This document shows, piece by piece, positions 52,422 through 60,674 of a stretch of 64,000 bases of DNA. The position numbers were made by a program, and so were the translations under genes. Source of the stretch: Dyadobacter sp. (lineage in GTDB: Bacteria; Bacteroidota; Bacteroidia; Cytophagales; Spirosomataceae); the NCBI RefSeq assembly GCF_017744695.1, contig NZ_JAGIAS010000003.1, forward strand, positions 620,001-684,000, in the 5' to 3' direction. Position 1 is the stretch's first letter, and each line of letters begins with the position of its first letter. The notes beneath the pieces are model-generated. The model was not told the DNA's origin. It made no database searches and saw nothing but the letters and a program-made list of their open reading frames with translations.

Positions 52422-54836
52422 TTATTCGCTCCGCAGAGATTTTACCGGGTTCATCAGCGCGGCTTTGATGCTTTGGAAACTGACGGTAGCCACTGCCACA
52501 AGCACTGCGGCCAGGCCAACGGCCACGAATACCAGCGGACTGATTTCGATGCGATACGGATAGTTATCCAGCCATAGCTGCATGAAGTACCAGGCTGCCG
52601 GCGTGGCAATCAGGATGGCGATCAGTACCAGTTTTACAAAGTCTTTGGATAACACGAACACGAGGCTCGCAATGCTCGCGCCAAGCACCTTGCGAACGCC
52701 GATTTCTTTTGTACGCTGTTCCATGACGATCAATGCAACCGCAAACAGCCCGAGACAAGACAATATCACCGCAACCGCAGACGCAAGACTGAAAATCTGC
52801 GAAAGTCGTTCTTCCTCCTTGTACCAGTTGTTGGTATTTTCATCCAGAAACGATCCGATAAACTCCGATTCCGGCGTAATCTCTTTCCAGATGTTTTTGA
52901 GCTTCTCCATCGACGACGCCAGACCTTGCGGCGTCACACGCACAAAAATATAGCCGATGCCGTCCGTATGGGAGAGGTACATCGTGATGGGCTTTTTGTC
53001 GGTTTTGGATGAATACAAATTAAAATCAGGGACTACACCGATAATCTGATGTTTGACGCCGGCCGTATCGGTCTGGAAGAATTTGCCGACAGGATCCTTT
53101 TCACCGATAGCCTTGGCCATACTTTCGGTAATGATAACCCTGCCCATCGAATCAGTCGGATAGGCGGGATTGAACTCCCGTCCGTCGATCAGTTTGATAT
53201 TGAGCGTTTTGAGGTAATCATAACTAATATGCAGCCAGTCGGTTTCTACTTCGCGTTCTTTGAATGTAAAGCCGATGGAACTGCGGGAAGTGCTACGGTC
53301 GAGGCCCGTTCCGAGGTTCACACCCGAACCGGTAATCCCGACGATATTGGGATCATTGGCGAGGCGGTTACGCATTCTGCGCAGCGCAGTCTGCCCATTG
53401 ACCTTATTCCCTACCGGAATACTGATTACCTCTTCCTTTTGAAAACCCAGCGGTTGTTTCCGAAGGTGGTCGACCTGCTGCACCGCGATGACTGTGCAGC
53501 AAATCAGCAGGCTGGAAAGCGCAAACTGCGCGACGATCAATGAATTGCGCAGTATACCCGGTTTTTTGAGCGATACTTTTCCTTTTAAAACCTCGACCGC
53601 ATTGAATTTCGACATTTGCAAGGCCGGGTAACCACCTGCAATGAGGGTAACAAACAAAAATAGCCCGATCAGCATGGCGATTTTGTCGGGTTCGAAAATG
53701 TATCCCAGAGTCAGCTTGGATCTGAACGTTGCATTAAACAACGGCAAAAGCAATATGGCGAGCACCACACCCATCAGGAAGCCCAGAAAGCATACAACTC
53801 CCGCTTCACCCCAGATTTGGAAGAAAAGTTGCTGTTTCAATGCACCCAATGACTTACGTACACCCACCTCACGTGCGCGGATAAACGACCGCGCGACGTT
53901 CAGATTGATGAAATTAATGCAGGCGATCAGCAAAATGAAAATACCGATACCCATTAGTGCATATATCAGCGATCCTTCCTTACCACCGGAAATTTCCCGG
54001 TTAAAGTGAATATCTTCCAGTTTTTGAAGGCGTAGCGCGTACAAATCCCCCCGCTCGTCTGGCTTGGCGCCTTTCTTTTTAAGCTTTGTGATCGTTTCAG
54101 CGAAGTATTTAGCCGTGAAAGGTTTCAGCTTCTTTTCAAATGCCAGCTTATCGACTCCCGGTTTGAGTTTCAGGAAAATATTGTGGGAAAATGCATCCCA
54201 TTGATCCTTCTGATGCTGATAGTCACCCACATTCTCGCTGCGTATAAACGCGTCGAATTGCAATGAAGAATTCTCCGGAAAATCCGCCAGCACCCCACTT
54301 ACGACGTACTCCTTCTTGTTGCCCTCCAATCCCACCTGAATGTGTTTGCCCATCGGGTTTTCCACGCCGAAAACAGCCTTGGCCATGTGCTCCGTTATAA
54401 CAATGTTACTCAGGTCGCTTAAAGCGGTTTCCGCGCTGCCCTGCAAAAAGGGGAATGAGAATATTTTGAAAAAATCAGGCTCGGTAAACTTGATGTTCTT
54501 GTCCAGGTACTTCCCCTTGTATTCCACCACATCCGAACCATTCACTACCCTTGCGACGGCCTCGATATCGGGAAATTCGTCCTTCAATGCCGGCGTGATC
54601 GGAAAAGGCATCGATGCCGTACGATCCACGTGCTCGGGGTCATTGGAAAAGAAATAAGGCTCGAAAATCCTGTCTTTGTCCGCGTGGAAGTCATCGTATG
54701 ATAAGGCGAAATAGGCCGTCAGGAACAGAAAGACGCTTACGCAGAAAGCCACAGACAGGCCCACGATATTGATGAAAGCATAACCCTTGCTCTTCCAAAG
54801 GTTACGCAACGCGATTTTGATATAGTTTTTGAACAT
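52422..54836 (-). CDS. FtsX/MacB-type ABC permease, copy P15 of 19
   Basis: 804 aa, start MFKNYIKIALRNLWKSKG. It is a divergent copy: TM1 is Phe-rich (GLSVAFCVSVFLFLTAYF) and lacks the usual LIGLW or LLFV pattern, the first loop starts INFINLNVARSFIRAREVGV, and the second FtsX block reads LSCLGLFAVALIVMEQR before TKEIGVRKVLGAS. The second periplasmic domain contains RMRNRLANDPNIVGITGSGV. It lies 89 bp downstream of P16 across hairpin h and ends 5 bp from the convergent toxin remnant, without a visible terminator. Confidence 0.92.
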   Translation of the reverse strand: MFKNYIKIALRNLWKSKGYAFINIVGLSVAFCVSVFLFLTAYFALSYDDFHADKDRIFEPYFFSNDPEHVDRTASMPFPITPALKDEFPDIEAVARVVNGSDVVEYKGKYLDKNIKFTEPDFFKIFSFPFLQGSAETALSDLSNIVITEHMAKAVFGVENPMGKHIQVGLEGNKKEYVVSGVLADFPENSSLQFDAFIRSENVGDYQHQKDQWDAFSHNIFLKLKPGVDKLAFEKKLKPFTAKYFAETITKLKKKGAKPDERGDLYALRLQKLEDIHFNREISGGKEGSLIYALMGIGIFILLIACINFINLNVARSFIRAREVGVRKSLGALKQQLFFQIWGEAGVVCFLGFLMGVVLAILLLPLFNATFRSKLTLGYIFEPDKIAMLIGLFLFVTLIAGGYPALQMSKFNAVEVLKGKVSLKKPGILRNSLIVAQFALSSLLICCTVIAVQQVDHLRKQPLGFQKEEVISIPVGNKVNGQTALRRMRNRLANDPNIVGITGSGVNLGTGLDRSTSRSSIGFTFKEREVETDWLHISYDYLKTLNIKLIDGREFNPAYPTDSMGRVIITESMAKAIGEKDPVGKFFQTDTAGVKHQIIGVVPDFNLYSSKTDKKPITMYLSHTDGIGYIFVRVTPQGLASSMEKLKNIWKEITPESEFIGSFLDENTNNWYKEEERLSQIFSLASAVAVILSCLGLFAVALIVMEQRTKEIGVRKVLGASIASLVFVLSKDFVKLVLIAILIATPAAWYFMQLWLDNYPYRIEISPLVFVAVGLAAVLVAVATVSFQSIKAALMNPVKSLRSE

Positions 54837-54850
54837 AAGAATATGTTTTT

Positions 54851-54925
54851 GGGGAGGAAAGAAGGAAGAGAGGAAGGAGGAAGAGACTGAAAAAACGCCC
54901 TTTCCTCCATCCTCCCTTTTCTCCC
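54851..54925 (-). repeat. Purine/pyrimidine hairpin element h, 3' of P16
   Basis: A purine arm at 54851-54887 (GGGGAGGAAAGAAGGAAGAG...) and a pyrimidine arm at 54898-54925 (CCCTTTCCTCCATCCTCCC...) with a loop of about 10 bases containing AAAAAA. Confidence 0.75.
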
Positions 54926-57382
54926 TTACTCCATCTTCAACGATTTAACCGGATTCGTTACGGCCGCTTTAATGGCCTGGGTACTCACCGTAAGCAATGC
55001 GATGACTACCGCCAACGCTCCTGCCCCGGCAAACATCCACCATTGCAGGCTGATTTTGTAGGCAAAATCGCTCAGCCAGCGGTTCATAAGATACCAGGTT
55101 AGCGGAGTGGCTATCACAATGGAGATGACCACCAATTTCACAAAATCGCCTGATAATAGTCCTACAATATTCGTCACCGAAGCACCCAATACTTTTCGCA
55201 CGCCAATTTCCTTGATTCGCTGCTGGGCTGCGAATGCGGCCAAACCGAACAGTCCAAGACAGGAAATCAGGATTGAAATGATGGTGAAGGCATTGACCAG
55301 CCTGGAAGTGCGGGCATCGGCCGCGTAATTTTTCTGAAAGTCCTCGTCGAGGAATGTATAGGCAAAAGGCTCGTCGGGCACGAGAGACTTCCATTTGCTT
55401 TCTATAAATGGCAATGCAGCAGCCGCATCTTTGCCTGCGATATGGGCGATCAGGTAGTTATAACTCGGGTCCATATTCAGGAAGAAGGCGTAGGGCTCGA
55501 TAACCTTGTGCAAATCCTGAAAATGAAAATCTTTCACTACGCCAACCACCTCGACCGAGCCGGGGGTATCTCCGCCGTTGTTAAACAGGAATTTCTGCCC
55601 TACCGCTTTGTTCAACGGGACATTGAATTTGCGAAGCGTAGCCTCGTTGACCACTATTTTGTAATTCGTATCTGCTGGAAATTCTTTTGAAAACATACGG
55701 CCCACCACCGGTTTGAAACCCATGGTTTCCATAAAATCCGGGGCTACCCAGTTAGTTTTGATCAGATTATCTTCATTGACTGTCTGCCCGGGCAGATAAA
55801 CCGACATATCGCTGGGATTGAGAATACCCGGATAATAGGCTGTTCCGGAAGCAGCCGTAAGCCTGCTATCCTGCAAAAGTTCATTTTTCAATGCCGTATA
55901 GGCCTGTCTGGCCTCCTGGCTCCGGAATGGGATCACAATTTGCTGATCTTTGTTGAAACCCAGCGGCTGATCCTCCATAAACCGGATCTGTCCCTGAATG
56001 ACGATGGTAGCCACTACCAATCCGATTGAAATCACAAACTGGAATACCACCAGCCCGCGCCGCAGCGTCGTAGCCGATACTGAATTCACAAACCGGCCCT
56101 TAATCACATCCAGCGGATTAAATACCGACAAATAGAACGCCGGATAACTCCCTGCCAGCAAACCCGTGATCAATGCGAGAAGTACAAACCCGCCCACAAT
56201 TTTCGGTTGCAGGAGCTCCTGCACGTCGAGCGATTTGTCGGCAAGCTGGTTGAAGAATGGCAGCAGCATGACCACCAACGCCATGGCAATCACCAACCCT
56301 AAAAACGTCAGCACCATGGATTCACCCAGGAACTGCCCGACCAGGCTGCTCTTGTTCGCGCCCATTACCTTACGCATGCCCACCTCAGCCGCCCGTTTCG
56401 CAGAACGCGCCGTGGCGAGGTTCATGAAATTGATGCAGGCGATCAGCAACGTAAACACGGCGATACATGCCAGAACATAAAGGTAGGTTGAACTTGTGGT
56501 GGAAGATACGATGCGGTCGATCTGACTGAAAAGGTGTATGTCACGGACAGGGAGCAACGCCAGTTTTTTATCGTATCCCGCGATTTTGAGGTCTTTCCGC
56601 GCATATTTCTCGATGAATGCAGGTAATTTCGCTTCAAATGCCGCTCCATCGGTACCTGGCCGGAGGCGCAGGTAATGGTAAAACATGTTGTTGTTTGTGA
56701 AATTGAGATCGGGCTGCCGCAGATAATCGCCTATCCAGCCTACTTTGAATGACACGAAATAATGCGCATCTATATGGGAGCGGGCGCTTTCGTCACGAAA
56801 TACGCCGGTTACTTTGAAATTTTCATTGTGCCCGGTTTTACCACCCACTTTCACCGTGCGGTTCAAAGCGGGCTGGTTACCGAAAAGCTTTTGAGCAAGG
56901 GCATCGGAAAGTACAATCGAATGCGGATCAACCAGCGCCGTATGCTGATCTCCTTCTAAAAATTGGTAGGTAAAAACATCAAAAAACGTCGAATCGACGT
57001 GTGTCCCTTTTGTTTCGTAGAATGAGAGCGGGCCCTTTCCCGGCTGCTCTACCGTCAGCAATGCTTTGTCTTCCAGGAAATTCTGCCAAAGACGCGTCAC
57101 TTGCACCACTTCCGGATATTCGGCTTTCAGTGCATGCGCATAAGGCGCCGGCGCACGTGGGTTGTCCATTTTCTCCCCGTTCGGCTGCACATTCTCGGAG
57201 CGAACCAGGTACAGATCATTGACATGCTCCTGATGCTTATCGAACGAGATCTCGCTCCGAATATAAAGCAGCAGGAGCATGCAACAAGTCATCCCGACCG
57301 ACAGGCCGAAGACATTGATAATGGAGAACGTCTTGTTTTTCAAGACGTTCCTCCAAGCAATTTTCAGATAGTTTTGGATCAT
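54926..57382 (-). CDS. FtsX/MacB-type ABC permease, copy P16 of 19
   Basis: 818 aa from MIQNYLKIAWRNVLKNKT, the longest copy; the open frame continues 29 codons upstream but that stretch lies over the promoter. Loops: KRAAEVGMRKVMGANKSSL (Met replacing the usual Ile or Val of EIG(I/V)RK) and KEIGVRKVLGAS after ISCLGLFGLAAFAAQQR; the end is NPVKSLKME. It resembles P5 in the first periplasmic domain. It has its own promoter region at 57421-57535, and the upstream DUF433/DUF5615 pair ends in a terminator, so P16 and P15 form a unit. Confidence 0.92.
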   Translation of the reverse strand: MIQNYLKIAWRNVLKNKTFSIINVFGLSVGMTCCMLLLLYIRSEISFDKHQEHVNDLYLVRSENVQPNGEKMDNPRAPAPYAHALKAEYPEVVQVTRLWQNFLEDKALLTVEQPGKGPLSFYETKGTHVDSTFFDVFTYQFLEGDQHTALVDPHSIVLSDALAQKLFGNQPALNRTVKVGGKTGHNENFKVTGVFRDESARSHIDAHYFVSFKVGWIGDYLRQPDLNFTNNNMFYHYLRLRPGTDGAAFEAKLPAFIEKYARKDLKIAGYDKKLALLPVRDIHLFSQIDRIVSSTTSSTYLYVLACIAVFTLLIACINFMNLATARSAKRAAEVGMRKVMGANKSSLVGQFLGESMVLTFLGLVIAMALVVMLLPFFNQLADKSLDVQELLQPKIVGGFVLLALITGLLAGSYPAFYLSVFNPLDVIKGRFVNSVSATTLRRGLVVFQFVISIGLVVATIVIQGQIRFMEDQPLGFNKDQQIVIPFRSQEARQAYTALKNELLQDSRLTAASGTAYYPGILNPSDMSVYLPGQTVNEDNLIKTNWVAPDFMETMGFKPVVGRMFSKEFPADTNYKIVVNEATLRKFNVPLNKAVGQKFLFNNGGDTPGSVEVVGVVKDFHFQDLHKVIEPYAFFLNMDPSYNYLIAHIAGKDAAAALPFIESKWKSLVPDEPFAYTFLDEDFQKNYAADARTSRLVNAFTIISILISCLGLFGLAAFAAQQRIKEIGVRKVLGASVTNIVGLLSGDFVKLVVISIVIATPLTWYLMNRWLSDFAYKISLQWWMFAGAGALAVVIALLTVSTQAIKAAVTNPVKSLKME

Positions 57383-57420
57383 GGCTAGGTCATTGGATTG
57401 CATTCCGGTTGTTTTGGAGT

Positions 57421-57535
57421 GAAGAATTGTGCCAGCCATACACACCCAATATAACGATCTAAAAATCAATTAATTACAGCACATATTAAACAACAAGGGT
57501 GTCCGAAAGTGGACACCCTTGTTCGATATTGTCAA
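57421..57535 (-). promoter_or_regulatory. P16 promoter: -24-like element with upstream palindromes
   Basis: Minus-strand GCTGGCACAATTCTTC (57421-57436) contains TGGCAC, the exact sigma-54 -24 core, and TTCA at the -12 spacing. The palindrome TGTCCGAAAGTGGACA (57500-57515) is centred about 75 bp upstream and a degenerate copy TGTTCGATATTGTCAA (57520-57535) lies exactly 20 bp further, the same spacing as before P1. Confidence 0.5.
57492..57523 (-). terminator. Terminator of the DUF433/DUF5615 unit
   Basis: A perfect 13-bp stem AACAAGGGTGTCC/GGACACCCTTGTT with loop GAAAGT, 18 bp beyond the DUF5615 stop and followed by GTTTAAT on the minus strand. The TGTCC/GGACA palindrome forms its inner stem. 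Confidence 0.85.
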
Positions 57536-57541
57536 ACAAAA

Positions 57542-57907
57542 TTAATTCAGCGGTAAAAGCCTGATCTTCGATTTCTGATCAAACAGCGTTATCAGACATC
57601 CTGAATCCAAAAAGCCTGCGTAGTCGTGAAAACATTTCAGCACGTTCGGGCCGATTGCCTCAGGGAGTAAATTTTGACTGCATATCTGAAATACACTAGG
57701 CGCCCTGGCATACGTTGCAGCAAGAATAGCGCCAAAATCAAGGTCGTGGGTGAATACAACAAAGCCATTTTGTTTAGCATATTCGAAAATTACTTTGTCA
57801 GGATCAGTAGCCTTACCGATTTCAGACCAATGTTTCGACACAATTGCATTTTCAGCAAAGTACAGCACCCAAATGGGCGACAGATTCATGTCGATCAATA
57901 TCTTCAT
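57542..57907 (-). CDS. DUF5615 family PIN-like protein (probable toxin)
   Basis: A 121-aa protein with the PIN-like DUF5615 pattern: MKILIDMNLSP with the first Asp, SKHWSEIGKATDPDKVIFEYAK in the middle, and FVVFTHDLDFGAIL with two further Asp, together forming a metal-site-like cluster. DUF5615 proteins are usually encoded next to DUF433 proteins and are thought to form toxin-antitoxin-like pairs; nuclease activity is inferred, not shown. Its start overlaps the DUF433 stop by ATGA. It is intact, unlike the PIN toxin at 52017. Confidence 0.82.
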   Translation of the reverse strand: MKILIDMNLSPIWVLYFAENAIVSKHWSEIGKATDPDKVIFEYAKQNGFVVFTHDLDFGAILAATYARAPSVFQICSQNLLPEAIGPNVLKCFHDYAGFLDSGCLITLFDQKSKIRLLPLN

Positions 57908-58131
57908 GCAGCCTGGAAAGGGAGTTCGATTTCATCAGCACGCCAGGCAGCATACGCCAGTGCTTCGCTGATATCATCTGCCTCAAGATATGGATAGAAT
58001 ACCAGTACTTCATCGAAACTTCTGCCGGATGCTATAAGCCCCACAATCGTTCCAACCGTTACCCGCATTCCTCTGATGCAAGGCTTCCCTCCCATGACAT
58101 TAGGATCAAAAGTGATTCTATTCAATTCCAT
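57904..58131 (-). CDS. DUF433 domain protein (probable antitoxin)
   Basis: 75 aa from MELNRITFDPNVMGGKPCIR; the frame extends 17 codons upstream to 58182 without family similarity. The DUF433 core is complete: DPNVMGGKPCIRGMRVTV, TIVGLIASGRSFDEVL, YPYLEADDISEALAYA. The fold is a winged-helix-like DNA-binding domain, so it may repress its own operon as well as neutralise DUF5615. It starts 57 bp after the P17 stop. No separate promoter is obvious, so it may be transcribed with P17. Confidence 0.82.
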   Translation of the reverse strand: MELNRITFDPNVMGGKPCIRGMRVTVGTIVGLIASGRSFDEVLVFYPYLEADDISEALAYAAWRADEIELPFQAA

Positions 58132-58187
58132 AAGCCATTTTTCCTTAAAGTTAAGGAATATCCCCAAACCAGGGATATCCAAATCCC

Positions 58188-60569
58188 CTACTCACTCCGC
58201 AAACTCTTCACCGGATCGGCCAATGCGGCTTTGATCCCCTGGAACCCAACCGTCAGAACGGTGAGTAGCAGCGCAGCCAATGCAACGAGCACGAAGATGT
58301 ACCACGGCAGCTGGACATGGTACTCGAAACTCGCCAGGTATTTGACAACAAAAGTGTACGCCAGAGGCAATCCTACAAGCATTGCGATCACCAGCAGGAT
58401 GATGAAATCGCGCGAAAGCAGCATGGCAATCCCCTCCACACTGGCGCCGAGCACTTTTCGGATACCGATCTCCTTCGTACGCTTGCTCGCTGCAAGCGAA
58501 ATGAGACCGAAAATACCCGCCAAAGCAATGATAATCGCCAGAAATGTCACGAAGTTGACCATTTTCCAGATCCCGTCGAGGTCGTTGTATTGCCGCCCGA
58601 GTTCTTCCTGCATATAGAAAAACTGGAACGGGCGTTTGGACGGTATTTTTTTCATTTCCTTTTCGAGTCCCGCTAAAACGCCCTTTGCCTGCGAAATGTC
58701 GGTAAACTTCAATGAAAGGTAACTGTTCAGGCTCGGAGGGCCATCGTACCAGTGCAGCAATGGCTCAATACGCTCCTTCAAGGGACCGTAATGAAAGTCT
58801 TTCATCACACCTACCACCGTATACACCTCTGCATTATTACCCTGACGGAGCCGTTTCCCAACAGCCGTCGTCCACCCGAAAGCCTTACGCGCGGATTCGT
58901 TGATCACCACGGGGTGCTGCTCGCCATTTCTGTCGAGCTCTTCGGAAAAATCCCTTCCTTCCACCATCCGGATATCATACGTCGCGGTGTAGTCAGTACT
59001 CGTGCCGACGTGGCGCAGCCGGATGTTTTTCCGATCCTCGCCCTCCGGCGTATACACGTTATAATTATTCCAATAACGCGTCGGGACAATACCTGAGATG
59101 GCGATACTTTCGATCTTCGAATTTTGTTTCAGGTCATTCAGGATAGGCACAAACTGCCGCACGGCTGCGTTCTCATCTTTGTATTGCAGGTCCGACGACA
59201 CCACGACTACTTTTTCCCCTTTAAAACCCGTATTCGCCTGCCGCATGAAATTGATCTGCCACCGGACGGCAATCGCACCGACTACCAAAACAATGGCAAT
59301 CACCAATTGCACGACGATCAGCGTCCCCTGCGTCCAGTTTCTCGATCCCGGTTTACCAGACAGTTTTCCCTTCAAAGTATCACGCAAATCAAGCTTGTTG
59401 AGGTAAGCCGCGGGAATGGTACCGGCCACGAACGCAATGACGCCAATAATCCCGATCAACGTAAGGAAAGTGGTTGAGTCCTGCTGCCAGTTTACCACCA
59501 GCTGCATTCTTCCCTGCCTGAATTCATTGAATTGAGGTACCAGGTATACTATTCCAAACACCACGGCAATCAGCAACGAAGCGGCCAGTACCAGTCCGGA
59601 TTCAGTCCAGAACTGCGCCAATACCTGGCCGAGCGTCGACCCGGTAACCTTCCGCACTGCCACCTCCTTCGCACGCGTAAATGACATGGCGGTGTTCAGG
59701 TTAACCATATTGATACTGATAATCAACACAATGAATACAGCAATGGTAATTGCACCGTAAATCATCCAGCGGAAGGCGGGGTTTTCGTAGTGGATATATT
59801 CTTCCAGTGGCGCGATGTGGATTTTCCGCTTCTGGCCGTCCGCATGAAAATGCGTTTTCGCAAAAGCAGGGAATTTCGCTTCCAGCCTGGCGGCATCCGT
59901 GCCTTTCCGCAATTTGACGTAAACGGTCGCGAAGGTGTTGTACCAATCGGCATTCGATGCAAAACCCTTGTTGTCTTCCAGATTTGAAACGGGAAGCAAT
60001 ACTTCAAACTGAATCGAAGAATTCGCCGGAACCGGTTCGAGCACACCCGTTATCGTGAAAGTCATCGTATCCTCCACGTTTACGGTTTCACCTACCGGAT
60101 TAATATCCCCAAACAATGCCTCCGCAGCCTGATCGCTCAACACAATGGATTGCTTGCGCTTCAATGCGGTTGCTGCATTACCATATTTCAATTTGAAGGA
60201 AAAAACATCAAAAAAAGTACTATCAACGTACTTCGTCCGCCTTTGCAAATCTTTGCCCTTGTAGTTCAGCCAAACGTCGTTCCAGCCCTGTACGTGTGTA
60301 CCTGTTTCGATTTCGGGAAAGGTCTTGACCATCTGTCCCAGAATCGGATACACCGTCTGATTGTAGCGGCCCGAAACGTCGGCCGTTTGCACAAAGTAAA
60401 TCTGGTCATTGTCCTGATGGAAGGTATCAAAAGTAATACCTCTCTGGATAAAAAGGAGCAGTACACCGGCGCTCGCTAACCCCATTGAAAGCCCCAGCAC
60501 ATTAATAGCCGTAAATAACCGGTTTTTCCACAACGAGCGGAACGCGATTTTGAAGTAGTTTTTTAACAT
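58188..60569 (-). CDS. FtsX/MacB-type ABC permease, copy P17 of 19
   Basis: 793 aa from MLKNYFKIAFRSLWKNRL; the 28 upstream codons of the open frame translate hairpin i. It is the most divergent second FtsX block in the array: the near-universal SCLGLFGLA is replaced by AGIFGLISLAASKR, although TKEIGIRKVLGAS is retained. The first loop is INMVNLNTAMSFTRAKEVAVRKVTGS, with Ala replacing Gly of EIG/EVG. The end is ADPVKSLRSE. The first periplasmic domain (VQTADVSGRYNQTVYPI) has no close partner. A TonB-like or toxin partner is not implied; the DUF433/DUF5615 pair simply follows it on the same strand after 57 bp. Confidence 0.92.
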   Translation of the reverse strand: MLKNYFKIAFRSLWKNRLFTAINVLGLSMGLASAGVLLLFIQRGITFDTFHQDNDQIYFVQTADVSGRYNQTVYPILGQMVKTFPEIETGTHVQGWNDVWLNYKGKDLQRRTKYVDSTFFDVFSFKLKYGNAATALKRKQSIVLSDQAAEALFGDINPVGETVNVEDTMTFTITGVLEPVPANSSIQFEVLLPVSNLEDNKGFASNADWYNTFATVYVKLRKGTDAARLEAKFPAFAKTHFHADGQKRKIHIAPLEEYIHYENPAFRWMIYGAITIAVFIVLIISINMVNLNTAMSFTRAKEVAVRKVTGSTLGQVLAQFWTESGLVLAASLLIAVVFGIVYLVPQFNEFRQGRMQLVVNWQQDSTTFLTLIGIIGVIAFVAGTIPAAYLNKLDLRDTLKGKLSGKPGSRNWTQGTLIVVQLVIAIVLVVGAIAVRWQINFMRQANTGFKGEKVVVVSSDLQYKDENAAVRQFVPILNDLKQNSKIESIAISGIVPTRYWNNYNVYTPEGEDRKNIRLRHVGTSTDYTATYDIRMVEGRDFSEELDRNGEQHPVVINESARKAFGWTTAVGKRLRQGNNAEVYTVVGVMKDFHYGPLKERIEPLLHWYDGPPSLNSYLSLKFTDISQAKGVLAGLEKEMKKIPSKRPFQFFYMQEELGRQYNDLDGIWKMVNFVTFLAIIIALAGIFGLISLAASKRTKEIGIRKVLGASVEGIAMLLSRDFIILLVIAMLVGLPLAYTFVVKYLASFEYHVQLPWYIFVLVALAALLLTVLTVGFQGIKAALADPVKSLRSE

Positions 60570-60572
60570 GTG

Positions 60573-60674
60573 AAAAGGGGATAATGGAAGAAAGGAGGAA
60601 GGAGAAAAGGGAGGATGGATGAAGCGAAGATTAACATTCTCCCCTTCATCCATCCTCCCTTTTCCCTTCCTCCA
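60573..60674 (-). repeat. Purine/pyrimidine hairpin element i, 3' of P18
   Basis: A purine arm at about 60573-60629 (GAAAGGAGGAAGGAGAAAAG..., GGGAGGATGGATGAAG) and a pyrimidine arm at about 60636-60674 (CTCCCCTTCATCCATCCTCC...). It is the longest element; its start is 4 bp from the P17 ATG. Confidence 0.78.

Noticed and set aside
60570..60653. 28-codon N-terminal extension of P17
   Set aside because: It translates hairpin i (Pro/Ser/Phe-rich low-complexity); the family start is at 60569.
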